This document shows positions 1 through 13,620 of a stretch of 64,000 nt of DNA, one piece after another. Both the position numbers and the translations under genes were made by a program. How positions within the stretch are numbered: the stretch's first letter is position 1; every line of letters begins with the position of its first letter. The stretch is from Tachypleus tridentatus (lineage: Eukaryota; Arthropoda; Merostomata; Xiphosura; Limulidae): contig NC_134834.1 of assembly GCF_004210375.1 (NCBI RefSeq), positions 96,910,170-96,974,169 on the forward strand. The letters run 5' to 3'. The notes beneath the pieces are model-generated. The model ran no database searches and had not been told where the DNA came from. It was given only the letters and a program-made list of their open reading frames with translations.

Positions 1-1009
1 CTTTAAACAATTTAACGAATTTAATTATAAAAGAAAAATATCCAATTTAAATGATTGAAACGTTGTAAAGACAATCGCTTTTCACTTGTTGATGCATAAG
101 TAAATCTAAGTGCTTGTGTTTTGAATGTTAAAGAGATATAAATGTACAGATAGTTTGTATAATAGGGTTATTATTATTCTTATTTGATACGTATTGCCAA
201 ACGACTTTGAATTAAACTAATTACAAACTTATATTATTTTCATACTGCAAGATACCAAAAATTGAAAGAATATTCTGGCAAAATGATTTTCCTCGGGCTC
301 GAAATGCCATATGTAACTTCCTAAAATAATAATAAATAAAGTGTGTCCATTGTTAAATTACTACAACTTCATGGATGGTTGATTTGCATTCACAGGGATT
401 GTTATATTACTGTAACTTGAGTGCAACCATCAGTTTACAGTGGCACCAATAAAACTTCCACATCAAACACAAACAAGATAGACCAGCTGAGCAGAGCTTG
501 ATAAAAACTAAACTAAAGATACGTTTAACAAAACTTTACGATTAAAAGTATCTTGAAAACGAAGCTTTGTAGTCACATTTTTCTCTCCTCTGTTTTAGTT
601 CTGTCCTGAAGTCGACAATGAGCTTTAAATTTAAGAACAATTAACTTTAACTTTTAACTTTGATCAAGGAGCACGCTAGCTTACTTTGTTTCTAAAGTCA
701 CATACACGGCATAGTTTACTTGAACCGTATATACACAGAGAATTGAAGTTTTACTTTGAACGTTTGTGTTGATGTTCAATAAACAGTATTTTGAATACTG
801 ATAAACGAAACATCAGTGTTCGTATTTCATTTGATTTTTATAAAATCTAGAATGTAGCTACAAATCGCCATTGAGGACACCAAGTGAAATGTGTATCCCA
901 TAGTGCGCTGAGTTCTCTTGAACATTCTTTTCAAATTTATATTAATGGCGTTATAGCATACTGGCGTTCTTCGCACCTTACAAAAAGTGTATGGTACCAA
1001 TGATGGTAG
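1..1009. repeat. Spacer block X, copy 1 (segmental repeat)
   Basis: This block is nearly identical to sequence starting at 25131 and at 62957. In both of those places it follows the end of a hAT transposon, so the window opens just after such an end. It is also a diverged relative of the first part of spacer S (about 35970-37000), sharing stretches such as ATTGCCAAACGACTTTGAATT. It lacks the SINE pair that sits inside S. I see no gene in it. Confidence 0.85.
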
Positions 1010-1016
1010 AGCACAA

Positions 1017-1231
1017 ATTGTCCCTAATTTATTAGAGTAATACTCAGAGGAAGGCAGCTAGTCATCACCACCCACCGCCAACTTGGGCTACTTTTACCAA
1101 CGAATAGGGTTTACCGTTACATTATAACGCCCCACAGCTGAAACGGCGAGCATGTTTGGTGCGACGAGGATGCGAACCCGCGACCTTTTAGAGTAGGAGT
1201 CGCAAGTTTTAACACGCCATTACGCCGGGCC
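1017..1231 (-). mobile_element. tRNA-like SINE (SINE1), minus orientation, degraded
   Basis: The element matches the SINE seen at 7997, 17621, 36246, 42401 and elsewhere. It has the body GGCAGCTAGTCATCACCACC, a GCGAACCCGCGACC B-box region and a GCCGGGCC head at the right. It sits at the end of block X only in this copy; the X copy at 25131 continues without it. Confidence 0.8.
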
Positions 1232-1860
1232 AGCACCAGAATCATGTAGTTTATCAACAATGTTTAACCTTATTAACGACATTTCGATTCAACATTTTGT
1301 AAAACTGTGACATCATATAAGTGTGACAACGTTATTTCTGCGTTTAATTTTACTCCAAAGCCACTGAAATCCAACTGCTTTAACTATCCCTCATTTAGCT
1401 GTAATAAACTTATACGGGTGACAGAAAGTGATCAGTTTCACCACCAGTTCTTCGGCTATTCATTACTAAATGACTGATGTGTTTAATCATTACATTATAA
1501 CGTATCATGGCAGAAAGTATGGTATTATCTGATGAAGAAGATTGGAATCCGGTAACCGCAAATTGCGAGTCGATTACTCTAACCATCAAATAATATAAAA
1601 TAATACTTTTACTAGGAGAAACTCTCTGTGTTCCTTCAACCAAAGTCGCTGATATCTTGTATGACTGGTTCTGTTCATACAACGGAATACGTTGTTTATT
1701 ACTTTGAATGTATTTGGCGATGCTCATACATGGAAATGAAAATAAACTTCATAGTTTATCTATAAATTACTGTGAATAAATTACATTTAGATCAACCTTC
1801 CTCTGTAAATGTTATAGAAACTGATAGGATCGCTTTTATGAAACAAATATCAGTGTAATG
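1232..1860. other. Unique stretch, no gene recognised
   Basis: This stretch has no partner elsewhere in the window. A minus-strand open frame of 105 codons (1727-1410) lies in it. It shows no recognisable domain, no signal peptide and no good splice context, and may be chance. It separates block X from a fragment of spacer S. Confidence 0.4.
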
Positions 1861-4005
1861 CACCTGGCGCCTGCGACGTCTTTTTTTTCAGTCCCACACA
1901 AATGTTTGACCATTTAAAAAAAATAATTGATGTAAACCGAATTTCAGAAATAAAAAAAGAAATAAAATTATTAATGTCCTAAACCTATCAGTTCCCAGTT
2001 TTTTGTTAGAAGGCTATTCACAAGTTATACTGAAGGTAAATCTTTGTGAGAATCAAAATTGAGATCATTCATGAAATCAATTCATGGCGAAATAGAACAG
2101 TTATTGATAAAATCAATTGGTTAACAATTTCTAATATGTATTAAAGCCAGTGTTTCGATAACACGTTCCAACAATGGTTTTTGTGTTTGTTTGGCAAAAT
2201 ATCTGACATTATTGTTAAATCCAGAATCTACAGAAATTAAATGCATAGACAAGACATCTGTAAAAATATTTGTTGATTTCTGTATATGAGTCTCCTTTGA
2301 TTAAACAGGTTTTTTTTGCATTAAATGTTACTGATATTAACAGAAAATAGCTACATTCATAATCGATTAAAGTTTAAAATTGAACCATTATTTTGTTTCA
2401 TTAATTATGCCTATGTTCCCTTGGTTTTGGTCAGGTAAACACAAACATTCTTACTTTGGGCATATTTCCACAAACGTTCACTAAAGTTATAACAGGTTTT
2501 ACGATGACTTACACTACATCACTAAATACATAATGAGTGATAGTAGAACTATTTCTCAGGATAAATATGTTTGGGTTTTATGACTCCTCCCATTTATTAG
2601 TGGATAAAGTGTGACGTGACACACATCCGCTTTTCCAAAGGTTAGATATATATATTTATATGAAATGATTTCACAGTTACAAATTAGAACACAATTTAAG
2701 ACTAAAAAAGACAGTTTGGATTTTATCCCTCTGCCTCAATGCTGATTGGTTGAGTTAAACGAGTTGATCACGAGAACGTTACGCGTATACTCATAGGTTC
2801 AGTCAGTTTAGAGTTTGTAAAAGTACAGAGATGTTATTTCAAATTTATAAATTTAGTTATAGTTTTTTTTGTTGTATCAGTTTCTTCACACGCGCACAGA
2901 ATCTGTAACTACCAATTCTTTAAAATATCTTATTTCAGTGTCCACTTTTTTATTGTCCGATCCAAATCTTCAGAATAAATATTACTTTAGCTCATGGGTT
3001 TCAAGGTTGGACCACGATGCTTTAGTTCACTCAAGACTGTTTCAACATAAAGTGTAGCATTGTAATACTAATAACTTGCATTTAATTGTGATTTTAATAT
3101 ACTACTTCGAAAGCTGATGCTGAAACACCTGTTAAACATGATTCAACTTGAAGGGTAATGTGTGAAAGTTTGTTTGCTTGTTATCGCAGAAGGCTACAAA
3201 ATAGACTAAGAGTGATCTGAACATGTAGGTTTTCCAGCATCTACACTTACCCATGAACTACATAGGTATCTATGATAGATAATGAGGTGAAACATCAGTG
3301 AAATTGAACAAAAAATTAAGAAATATAGATCTCTACCTAAAATACACTGATTATTTTCTAAATATGCTATTGGAAATATCGAATGTAAATAACAAATGTT
3401 TTAATCACGTGTTTCAAAAGAAAATGTTTTCCATAATAAGCCTATGTATTTATGTATTCATTTTCTACCACGATACAAAATTTTCGGTTGATATTCAGAC
3501 TAGGTTTTGCATTCTCTTCTAGAACTTTCTGTATCAAGTTTCATATATTAAACTCGTGTCTACCTGGTAAAAGTACTTTAATTCTCTGTCTTTAATTCAG
3601 ATTGAACTTTTCAACAAACACGTTTCACTAGTCAGTGTACCAGTTGTTCCTTCATCGTATCAACAGATAAGAGATATTTCCATTTCATACTTCGGTGTTT
3701 ATTCTGCGAAATGTGAATACAGGTGCTCGTGTGTTTCATGTATGAGATACTACTGTTCAAATTGAATACAATTCCAACGAGAAAGAATTTTGCATAAATT
3801 TTATATCACTATATTTATTGATATAGATTTTCATTTCTAAAAAATAAAAAATTAAACTAAACAGAAAGATTCAGAAGGCTATTCACAAAAAAACAATTTA
3901 TAAATATTTATAACATAATAATTGTTAATTGTATGGAAGCTGTACCAGTATTAATCTTATGACATATTCCACTTGCATCATCTAAATAATGAGGTTTATG
4001 TGTTG
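1861..4005. repeat. Spacer S fragment, fused to upstream spacer P at about 4005
   Basis: It matches about 37000-38800 in the complete spacer S, and its last part also matches 29190-30130. Near 4005 it switches directly to sequence that lies just upstream of the other genes (TTTATGTGTTGTGTTACCGC, also near 18260, 31680 and 56166). Several kilobases present in other monomers are therefore missing before gene A. Confidence 0.75.
2611..2815 (+). promoter_or_regulatory. Orphan promoter-like block in spacer, copy 1
   Basis: A CRE-like GTGACGTGACAC, an inverted CCAAT box (GATTGG) in a patch of raised G+C with ACGCGTATAC, and an arthropod-type initiator TCAGTCAG lie in order. The block is kept in four spacers (also 9438-9640, 37728-37930, 47387-47590). 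No gene follows it that I can recognise, so promoter function is an inference. Confidence 0.3.
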
Positions 4006-4226
4006 TGTTACCGCCAATGCTCCACACTTTAAATGCAAAATGCGCGAAAACAGGTATTGCCAAACACTGTTCGATTAGACAAGAGCAGACCAAGAGTTAA
4101 AAGGAATGTAGGTACTTTGTTTGCCAATTCAAGCTCTTAACGAAAGATGATCTCGTTATCTTGACACTGATTCAAGTGGCTCATGGCAACAAGAAACCGG
4201 TTGATCTAGTGGTTTCTTCTCGAAAG

Positions 4227-4233
4227 TATAAAA
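4227..4233 (+). promoter_or_regulatory. TATA box of gene copy A
   Basis: TATAAAA lies about 30 bases upstream of the conserved TTTATCCAGCTGAATTAG segment taken as the transcription start region. The same arrangement precedes copies B and E. Confidence 0.6.
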
Positions 4234-4559
4234 GAAAACGAACTTTATCCAGCTGAATTAGTGGATACCTCAAAAAATAAAAAAGTAGAGAATTAGGTAG
4301 GCAAATATCTACAACCCTGGCGTCAGAGATTTTACTTGAAGCAACGAACTTCCTCAGTTACAGGATTCATAATATGTAATGGATATTAGTCGATATTATA
4401 CCTGTGGAATTAACAGATTCTTTAAAATTTATATAAACGTGTTTGTGTCTTAATATCTAATATTTAGCTGTTAGAATTTCAAGCTTCTGTGAATATAATA
4501 TACTATGTATTTATTTATTTTCACCAGAAAGATTGTTGTTGTTTTGAATTGCAATCAAA

Positions 4560-4680
4560 GTTGCTACTGATAATATCCGTAGCTCTTGCCCACCACGGGT
4601 ATCGAAAACCAGGATTTTAGCGTTATAAGTCCCCTCAGTATATAACATGAGACACTGGGGAACTAATGAGAAAGAACTAC
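4560..4680 (-). mobile_element. tRNA-like SINE2-type fragment in intron 1 of copy A
   Basis: CCACCACGGGTATCGAAA followed by a CTGAGACACTGGGG head region reads as a minus-strand tRNA-like head. The same insertion is better preserved at 32635-32755 in copy C and is absent from intron 1 of B and E, so it marks the A/C lineage. Confidence 0.55.
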
Positions 4681-5439
4681 AATAATATATACCAACATTT
4701 CTCTGAATGCTTTACGTAAACCGAATCGTCGTCACTTTTCTGCAGGTTGATTTACAGTACTTTAGTTTAGTAACGATTTTAGTGCGTTTACCTGTAAGTA
4801 AGATTAATTATTTATATTTTAATATCTTATATTTAATAAAATATATGTAAAATATTTTGTTTTAAAGTAACTATACATGAAAAACACTATATCACAACAT
4901 TGATAACAAAATAGTTTATATAGCTATATTTTCCATATTACAACAATTTTCATAGATCAAAGAACGTTCTTATTTACAAAATATCCAACGTTAAAAGTGA
5001 AAAAAGTGTTCTTCATTCAGATCTCATTTTATTACAACCACTTATTATACATTCTGTTTGCAAGCTTCCATGCTAATGCAGAAAGATCTTTTTTCCTTAC
5101 CACGGTGAGTCAGCGAAACTTTCAGACACCTCAAAATTCAAACTAATCGGTCGATCGACTTAACTTTGTTGACTGAGAGAAATAACTCATATCCAGTATA
5201 TATGTACAATATTGCCAAGACCTGTTTACTCTTTGAAGACAAGTAAACAAAATAACCGTTTTAATTATTTTATTTTTATTTTTCCTGGTTATAATTTAAT
5301 GAACGACTGTACCTCCATGGATATCTAAGCCCAGTTTTGAACGTCTTTCAATTCTGAAGACCTACACCTGGCTGTCATTGGGGCCATTTTTTTTTAAATT
5401 TATCAGGTTTTAGTTTAAACATATGTATACCTTCCAGCT

Positions 5440-5605
5440 TACCCCACGGGGTTGTTCAGGAAACAGTATCACCTTTCTGTTTCGCACCCCTACTGGAGTG
5501 CTAAGTCTGCGGATTTTTTACAACTCTAAAATCAGAATTCTATTCCCCTCGACGGACACAGTAGATAGCCCGATGTGGCTTTGTTATACGAAACACACAC
5601 ACATA
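5440..5605 (+). mobile_element. SINE2 (tRNA-like) in intron 3, copy A
   Basis: The core CTAAGTCTGCGGATTT, a TTCTATTCCCCTCGACGGAC B-box region and a tail GATGTGGCTTTGTTATACG with ACACAC define this short element. It sits at the same intron-3 position in all five gene copies (also 20035, 33600, 43195 and 57955), so it predates their duplication. Confidence 0.65.
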
Positions 5606-7996
5606 CTTGAAATGCGAAATGTTTAACAGTGAAGATGTCGATAGAAAGAAGAAGATTGTTTTTTTCTGATTACTGTTTCTGAGGCTTGAGAAATGACGAA
5701 TAAGATTCTGATTGTAAATTTACAGGTCTCTCACGTGATCTTCCGTAACAGGGAGCAAACTGCATTTCATGTGAAGTGTTCTGAATCACTTCGACGTGTC
5801 CTCTGGCGGGACAGCGTTAATTTACTTTTGATTTACAACGTTGAAATCAGGCTAGATTCCTTCAGTTGACATAGCAGGTATGCTATTTTGAAAAAAAACA
5901 TATGCAAATGCTGTCAGTTCCACATAATAAATGGGATAAATGGGATAAATGGGAGATTGTCTTAAGTCAAAGAAATAGGCTTACATGAGAACCTTGTATC
6001 CATCACGTATAGGGATTATGAAAACATTATTTTATAACGCGAATTTATTGTTACTTTAGAAATGTTAATATTGTAATGTGATACAGTAAAATACACTATT
6101 AACTGTTAAGTTTACCATCTTGTCAACTCGAGTGCAGTTTTAACAAACAAAGTTCTGAAAGAGTTTCAAACATTTAGGTTTCTTACTTTATTTAAGAAAT
6201 ATGTTTATTTAAAGTTAACACATAAAACGTAATTCGATGCAAGTTACGTGCCTTAGCTTGCAATTTAGATACTATAGAAAGTTTAAATTTTGTTTCAGTT
6301 TTCATGACGATTTGAAAAATTGATTTGTTTGTGTTTTCAACCTGTTTATAGATATACCTTTGCCCTATTGGAAAGTAGCCATATTTATTTAATAAGAAAC
6401 TAAGTATAGATAAAACTGTAATTCTATTCCAGAAATGAATAAGAACATACGATTTTCACTAAACAAATTCACGTAAAGTTTTATAGAATGCTTCATTTTT
6501 TTTTTGCTTACACTGGAAACTGAAGTTTACGTTTTCTATATCTACAGGCAAACGAGTTGCTTACAACCAGAGGCGCGCATCCGTTGTATGGCAAACCAGG
6601 TTTAACAGTGATGGGTTAGAAATATGTTATGTTGATTTGACTAGCAAATGCCAGATCTTCCACGTATGTGTTCAACAGGTGTTGATACTAGAGCAAATCG
6701 TTAATCAGTACAGCTTCTGGGTAACCAGACCGTTTTAACCAAAGACTCTCAATGTGTTTCAAGAAGAAGCTACACCTTGTGCAAACGCTGCTGACTTTAC
6801 TACGGCAATAACAGCATAGGAATTGAGGACGCACTCTTTTGATGATGATGGTACAGAGAGCAAATCAACTCATTGGTGGATATGGTTCTTGTACAGAAAA
6901 AATAAAACTTGGAAAACATAAAATAATGATCAATTGACCAGCCTATGAATATTGTTTTTCAGTAAACAAATAATTTCCTTTTTCATGTATAGATTATAGA
7001 GTGGTTTAATGTAGGCATAAGTGATTCTGTGTTTTCTTTCTTAGTTCAGTATTATATCTACAGGAATAAAGCTAATAAACCTGAGAATATATGTATTTTT
7101 TAACAACAGTATTTTTTTAGCATCGTATAGTCTGTTCAATAAAACGATATTCCATACAAATGGTTAAAGTCTCCTATGATACCTATTCATTTCAAATTAA
7201 ATTTTGTAAACATTATCACTAATTTGTTTGTGAATTTCCAGTGTTAGCCTCATGTGTTCTGTATTGACAGTTTACTTTTTATGTATATGTATCGTATACT
7301 TACGTTTGTTATATGAAATTGTGCAACTTTGAATTGAAACTTGACATCACTATATATCCACACTTGCAATTTTTTTGTTAAACACCTTTCAAATGCAAGT
7401 TTACCTGGAAAAAATTTAACAATATCAACGTCGATAAATATATTTAAAATATTTTCACACCACTAAAAGGTTCTCCATACAACGACTTTTTCTGTTTGTC
7501 TTAATATCAAATAACACCATAAATTATGTTGTTCAAACTAAACTGGTCACAGGATCATAGATCAGCAACTTCAAGTAACGTGTAACCCATTAAACAATGA
7601 TGAAAAAATATATTGTTAAGATGTAATCACAAATTCGATACCGATAAAGAGGAATCTCATAAAATATCTGAAATAACAAGTTATGCAAGAAATATTTTTG
7701 GAATACGCACCACGGAAAGAAGTCCATTAAGTTCATACATATTGCCAAACGACTTTGAATTCAATTATTTACAAATTTATTAATATTTTCAGACTGCAGG
7801 TGGCGCTAAATGATTGAAAGAGAATGTAGACTTGGCAAAATGATTTTCTTCCGGCTCAAAATGTACATATGCTTCCTAAAATTAATAACAAACAGTATGT
7901 CCATTGTTAAATTAAGCAACTTTGTTGTATGGTTAATTGGCATTCACAGGTATTGTTATATTGGCTTATAACATGAGTGAATCCCTATTCTCTACA

Positions 7997-8250
7997 GGGA
8001 AAGCGTGTAAGAGTGCGACTCGTAATCTGAGGGTCGCGTTCGCATCCCCGTCGCGCCAAACATGCCGCCCTTTCAGCCGTGGGGCGTTATAATGTGACGC
8101 TCAATCCCACTCTTCGTTTGTAAAAGAAGCCCAAGAGTTGGCGGTCGGTGGTGATGACTAGCTGCCTCTAGTCTTACACTGCTAAATTAGGGACCGCTAG
8201 CACAGATAGCCCTCGAGTAGCTTTGTGAAATTCAAAAACAAACAAACAAA
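7997..8250 (+). mobile_element. SINE1 (tRNA-like), plus
   Basis: A tRNA-like head with GTGCGACTCGTAATC and GTTCGCATCCCCGTCGCGCC is followed by the body GCCCTTTCAGCCGTGGGG and the tail AGCTTTGTGAAATTC with a CAAA-rich end. It is present at the same place in the other S copies (36246 and 45918) but absent from the related X blocks. Confidence 0.85.
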
Positions 8251-8260
8251 TATTCTACAA

Positions 8261-8382
8261 TGGTGCCTCCTGTAGTACAGCGGTAAGTCTCCGGATTTAC
8301 AACGCTAAAATCAGGGTTTCGATTCCCCTCGGTGGGCTCAGGAGATATGGTTTGCTATAAGAAAACACACAAACACACAGTG
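8261..8382 (+). mobile_element. SINE2 (tRNA-like), plus
   Basis: TACAGCGGTAAGTCTCCGG resembles an A-box region and GGTTTCGATTCCCCTCGG a B-box region, followed by a CTTTGCTATAAG body and a CACAAACACAC tail. It lies head-to-tail directly after SINE1, as in the other two S copies. Confidence 0.75.
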
Positions 8383-9437
8383 GCATATCAAACACAAGCA
8401 ATACAGACCAGCTGGAGCTGAGCTTGATAAAAACTAAACCAAAATGGTACGTTTAACAAAATCCTTTAATTATCTGAAAGTTTTAATTTTATCTGAAAGT
8501 TGGTACTAATGTTCCAACAAACAATATTTTATCTACTGATAAAAGAAGAATCAGTGTTCGTACTTCATTTGATTTTATAAAAATATAGCTACAACATAGA
8601 CAATTCAAGTGAAATGTGTAGTCCAACAGTGTACCAGAGTTCCACTTGAACATTCTTTCAAGCTCATATTTAACAGCGCTCCAGTGGCATTCTGGCGTTC
8701 TTCAGTCCACAAAATGTTTGACCACGCATAAAAAAAATAATTGATGTAAAACCGAATTTCAGAAATAAAGAAAAAAAAAATAAAATTATTAATGTCCTAA
8801 AACCTATCAGTTCCTGAAAGTTTTGTCATGAAGGCTATTCACAAGTTCATACCCGAAGGTTAATTCATTTGTAAGCCAACCAAAATTAAAATCATTCATG
8901 CAATCAATTCATGGCGTATTCATAGAACAGTTATTGGTAAAAATCAGTTGTTAACGATTTCTAACATGTAGAAAAGCCAGTGCGTTTCGATAACATTACA
9001 TTCCACCAATGGAATATATCCTGACATTATTGTTAATCCATCTACAGAAAGTACAAAATTAAATGCATAAACAAGACATCTGTAAAAATATTTGTTGATT
9101 TCGTAATTATGAGTCTCCTTTGATTAAACAGATTTGTTTTGCATTAAATGTTACTGATATTAACAGAAAATAGCTACATTCATAATCGATTAAAGTTTAA
9201 ATTGAATCCATATTTTATTTCATTAATAAATTTATGCCCTTGGTTTTAGACCAGGTAATCTCACACAACATTCTTACTTTGGGCATATTTTACAAACGTT
9301 CACTACAGTTATAAGGTTTCACGATGTCTTACACCTCCATAACTAAATACATAATGATCAGACAGTAACTGAACTATTTCTCAAGATAAATATGTTTGGG
9401 CTTTTATGACTCCTCCCATTTATTAAAGTGATAAAGT

Positions 9438-9640
9438 GTGACGTGACACACATGCGCTTTTGCAAAGGTTAGATATATATATATATATGAAATGGATTTC
9501 ACAGTTACAAATTAGAACACAATTTAAGACTAAAAAGACAGTTTGGATTTTTATCCCTCTGCCTCAATGCTGATTGGTTGAGTTAAACGAGCGATCTCGA
9601 GAACGTTACGCGTATACCCTTAGGTTCAGTCAGTTTAGAG
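9438..9640 (+). promoter_or_regulatory. Orphan promoter-like block in spacer, copy 2
   Basis: It has the same ordered elements as at 2611: TGACGTGACAC, GATTGG, ACGCGTATAC and TCAGTCAG. Confidence 0.3.
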
Positions 9641-11861
9641 TTGGTAAAAAGTACAGAGATATTATTTCAATTTTATAATTTATTATAGTTTTTCTTTGTG
9701 TTGTATGTTTCTCTCACACGCGCACAGAATCTGTAGTACTATTAATTTTTAAAATATCTTATTTCAGTGTCCACTTTTCTATTGTCCGATCCAAATCTTC
9801 AGAATAAATATTACTTTAGCTCATGGGTTTCAAGGGTTGGACCACGATGCTTTAGTTCACTCAAGACTGTTTCATAAAGTGTAGCATTGTAATACTAATA
9901 ACCTGCATTTAATTGTGATTTTACTATACATTCTGAGAGCTGATGCTGAAACACCTGTTAAACATGATTCAACTTGAAGGGTCGTGAAAGTTTGTTTGCT
10001 TGTTATAAAGCAGAAGGCTACAAAATAGACTAAGAGTGATCTGAACATGTAGGTTTTCCAGCATCTACACTTACCCTTGAACTACATAGGGTATCTATGA
10101 TAGATAATGAGGTGAAACATCAGTGAAATTGAACAAAATGTTGAGAAATATAGATTTCTACCTAAAATACACTGATTATTTTCTAATATGATATTGGAAA
10201 TATCGAAATGTAAATAATAAATCTTTAATCACGTGTTTCATAAGAAAATGTTTTCCATTAAGCTTTATGTATTTATATATTCATTTTTTCTACCACGATA
10301 CAAAATTTCGATTGATATTCAGACTAGGTTTTGCATTCTCTTCTAGAACTTTCGTATCAAGTTTCATATATTAAACTCGTGTCTACCTAAGGTAAAAGTA
10401 CTTTAATTCTCTGTCTTTAATTCAGATTGAACTTGTCAACACACACGTTTCACTAGTCAGTGTAAGTTGTTCCTTCATCGTATTGGCAGATTAGATACTC
10501 CATTTCATCTCTCGTTGTTTTATTCTGCCAAATGTAAATATTCACATCTTGTAACGATAATCCAGACATGACTAGAATTTTATTGTACATTGTCTTCATA
10601 GCCCTAGTAACATACTTATTCGTCAGATCTGCAAGAGATCTTCTGAATATTGTCTTCTGTTAGGACATGTAAATAAATTTATTCCTAACAAGTTTTGATA
10701 TAAATATTTCTCTTCATGAATAATCGCTGTCCCAACTTTCAGTGGATATGTTATTATGGATTATTTGGTAAAGTAAATGAGTAGTACAGTTTTACATTGA
10801 TATATGAAATGGATTTATTACTTAACACTTTTAACAGCGTACTCTAACCTGTATTTGTAAACTTAAGTACATAAACAGCATATTAACAGAATTATATTTC
10901 TTGTGGAATAAAAAGGTTCAATAATTATGTTAAAAAATAAGTTTCTTTTCTATTTGTTTTAGAGGGGCAATACAATAAGGAAGAAATAATTATCTTCAAT
11001 AATGTTTATCACGTGAATTTAATATATTGCTGTTCAAGGATGAATCAATATTTATTTTCAAGATATATTTTCAACTGTAAAAACAAAAGAAAACAGTAAA
11101 TACTTTATGCATTACATATAAGAATCTTCACAGTCAAAGTTCAATATATTACTAAGACCTGTCTTATATCATCTTTGTTCTTGCTGTTTTTCAAGTTGTA
11201 ATATTCGGATACAAAGTTACTTGTGAGCTATTATTTGTAGGTAGTTTTAAGCCTGCAAACAGTTATGTAGCTAAAAAAGAATTTTACTGTTTGTAAGAGA
11301 AGCTTAGAAACACACTCATATTATTTAAGTATTTAAGATGTTAGAGATATCACACACATCTATGATCTAACTAGTATGATCACCTCTGATGCTGTAAACA
11401 ACAGAAAGTTTTGCACACTTTGTAACAACTGATATCATTAAAGTTATTAATTTCATGATTCAATATTGCAGTTGTGAACTATTGAAATTTCATGTTAATA
11501 AAAGAACTAATATAAAAGGTGTTTTAATATATATATTTATATGCAATGATTGCTGTTACAAACAAACTGCTTATGAACTAGTATATTCTGTTGAGAATAA
11601 AATTACGCCGATCCCAAGGCTGGTAACTTTAAGAAACCTCTACTGCAGATTTAATTGATGGTGCAAATCGTAAAATTTTCTGATGTGAGATTTCTCAACA
11701 GTTTAACGTTTCGTGCTTCAGAAACGTCAGATTTACTCGAAGCCACTACCGCTATCCATGTGACTAATCACTCTAATTTAGGTATAATGTAGGAAAAACC
11801 ATTCTATGGTTGGGAAAGCAATTGCCCAGGGACCAGGAGGAATGAAACCTGGTTATGCCAC

Positions 11862-12082
11862 AAAGCACCTTTACGTTACATCTATGTTTAATAGTTAAAA
11901 CACCTTTAGACTAATAGACTATATCTTTGTTTAATCATTAAACCATCTTCGGACTACATCTTTGTTTACTCAGGAAAACACCTTCAGACAACATCTTTTT
12001 TTAATCATAAAACCTCCTTTAGACTACTTCTTTCTTTGTTCGCGAAACCACCTTTAGACAACAATTTTGTTATTTCATAAAC
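11862..12082. repeat. Minisatellite, about 37-bp unit, six imperfect copies
   Basis: A diverged unit of the form CACCTTTAGACTACATCTTT, then GTTTAATCATAAAA, is repeated about six times. The same array is present at about 40178-40398 and 49849-50068, so it predates the spacer duplication. Confidence 0.7.
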
Positions 12083-12524
12083 AACATAGTTTTTGGCTTT
12101 TATTTGCATATAGAAACTTGATACGTCAAGAATGATCGAAATAATAGTTTAAGCAATAACTAACATATGCATTTAATACATATAGATTGTTCTATTTAGT
12201 ACGTTCTTCAAAATGTTAAAAAGAGAGACAAAAAGAGAAACTCCTGATTGTAGGATACTTCTGTCTACACTCATTGACAACGTGCACTATTACGGTGTCA
12301 GTCACTTAAATATAATAAATTTTGTCTTCAGATAATTATAAAAAGCAGCTATAACGAAATCAACTTCTTATTAATCAAGCTTCACTATGTATTTTGTCAC
12401 GGAAGATATGTCGAGTTTATTTAATATACATTTTATTCAATAAACCAACTTCCAAAAATAAACGTTTCTTTATTTTATCAAGTGATTTAACTCATCTGTA
12501 ATGAACATTTTTGCTGTGTAAGAA

Positions 12525-13620
12525 AAGTTCAACATCACCTCTTCGACTAAACTTTATGAGGTTAAAAGAGGTCATGTTGAATTTTACATTACATTTTGAA
12601 TCTTATTTCAAACGAAAAATGCATATTTAGTTTTAATTCGTGTAAAAGACTTCGAATTCAAAACGACATTCGTAAGGGAATGTCGACTACGACACAAATA
12701 TCTGGAACCTGTTATTATATTAAAGTAACAAGTGGTACACTGAATTATCGAAAGTGTATTAGTTGGAAAGTCTTGAACTATAACGAGGATTAAAGTACTT
12801 GTATCCTAGGTAGACACGTGTTCTATACATCAAACTTTATACGGTAGTTCTGAAACAGAACGTCAACCCTAATCTGAATACAAACCTAAAATTATGATTC
12901 GTAGCCTAAAAATTAAAAGGTCGCCGAGAATATAAAGCATCACCGAAATGTCATTCCTTACCACTACCAGTTGTATATTAATAACACCATACTTTACTTG
13001 GTTTCATTAGACTACTGACTCACTTCTCATTCATTATCTTGTTGTATTTTATTTCAAATAAGAATTTACATAAAAGGCTTAGAATTCAGAACGATAGAGA
13101 TAAAAGGAATGGTGACAATATTCTGTAGCTGGAATTTTAGCTAATTCAATTGGTACTGTTCCTTTACATGAAGCACTAGAGAACATCATTTTCATACCTG
13201 GCAGAATAAACCCACCGATCGATAATATCGAAATATTTGTTGTAAGTTATTGTTTTAAAACAATGAATGGTACATTGGCTCATAAAGCATACTTGTTGGA
13301 TGGAAAATTCTTTTTCATAGTTTCCGTATAAAGTTTAGTGTATAATCCACGTGTCTATGCACTAAACTTTATACCGAAGTTATGGAACAGAACACAAAGA
13401 TTAACACGTTACAGGAAGTGTAAAACATTGCGGAAAACATTTGATCATGAAGCACTTGTGCACAACATTTGTTCTACATACAGAATATGTCCAATAGCGT
13501 ATTTAGAAAGCAATAGTGTGTTTGATACAAAACTATATTACAAAGGTTTCTGTAACATTTCAATAATGTTTCATCTCACATATTTTCTTCGATTTCTTGG
13601 TAACTTTTAATTACTTTTAA
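12525..13620 (+). other. Two diverged coding-like segments in tandem (~540-bp step), copy 1
   Basis: Two segments about 540 bases apart resemble each other more clearly as translated sequence than as DNA. Both carry a pattern like SV.GI.AN, then P..IN, then GTL. The same pair recurs at about 40840-41860 and 50515-51620. Neither segment has a full open frame or a family that I recognise, so this may be a decayed gene or exon pair, or a coding transposon fragment. A strong inverted repeat (14 bp arms, 13327-13340 and 13360-13373) lies in the second segment. Confidence 0.4.

Larger units (their letters stand above)
4257..7095 (+). pseudogene. Chitin-binding (CBM14) secreted protein, copy A, broken
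   Basis: This is the oldest-looking or worst-preserved copy of the array gene. Its parts can be aligned to copy E: noncoding exon 1 (about 4257-4296), exon 2 (about 4746-4794), exon 3 (about 5074-5104) and last exon (about 6548-6904). A shared polyadenylation signal AATAAA follows at 7075-7080. The last exon still shows CQIFHVCV-like coding and the terminal GGYG region, but the frame is interrupted several times, roughly half a dozen breaks over the gene. The flanking spacer also differs from its sister copies mainly by small length changes, so some of this damage may be sequence error. Its 3' flank is of the A/C/D type. Confidence 0.75.

Noticed and set aside
1410-1727. 105-codon minus-strand open frame
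   Set aside because: It is unique in the window with no recognisable motif; chance cannot be excluded in this base composition.
11455-11658. 67-codon plus-strand open frame repeated at 39766 and 49439
   Set aside because: It recurs only because the spacer is duplicated. No domain, signal peptide or splice context supports a gene.
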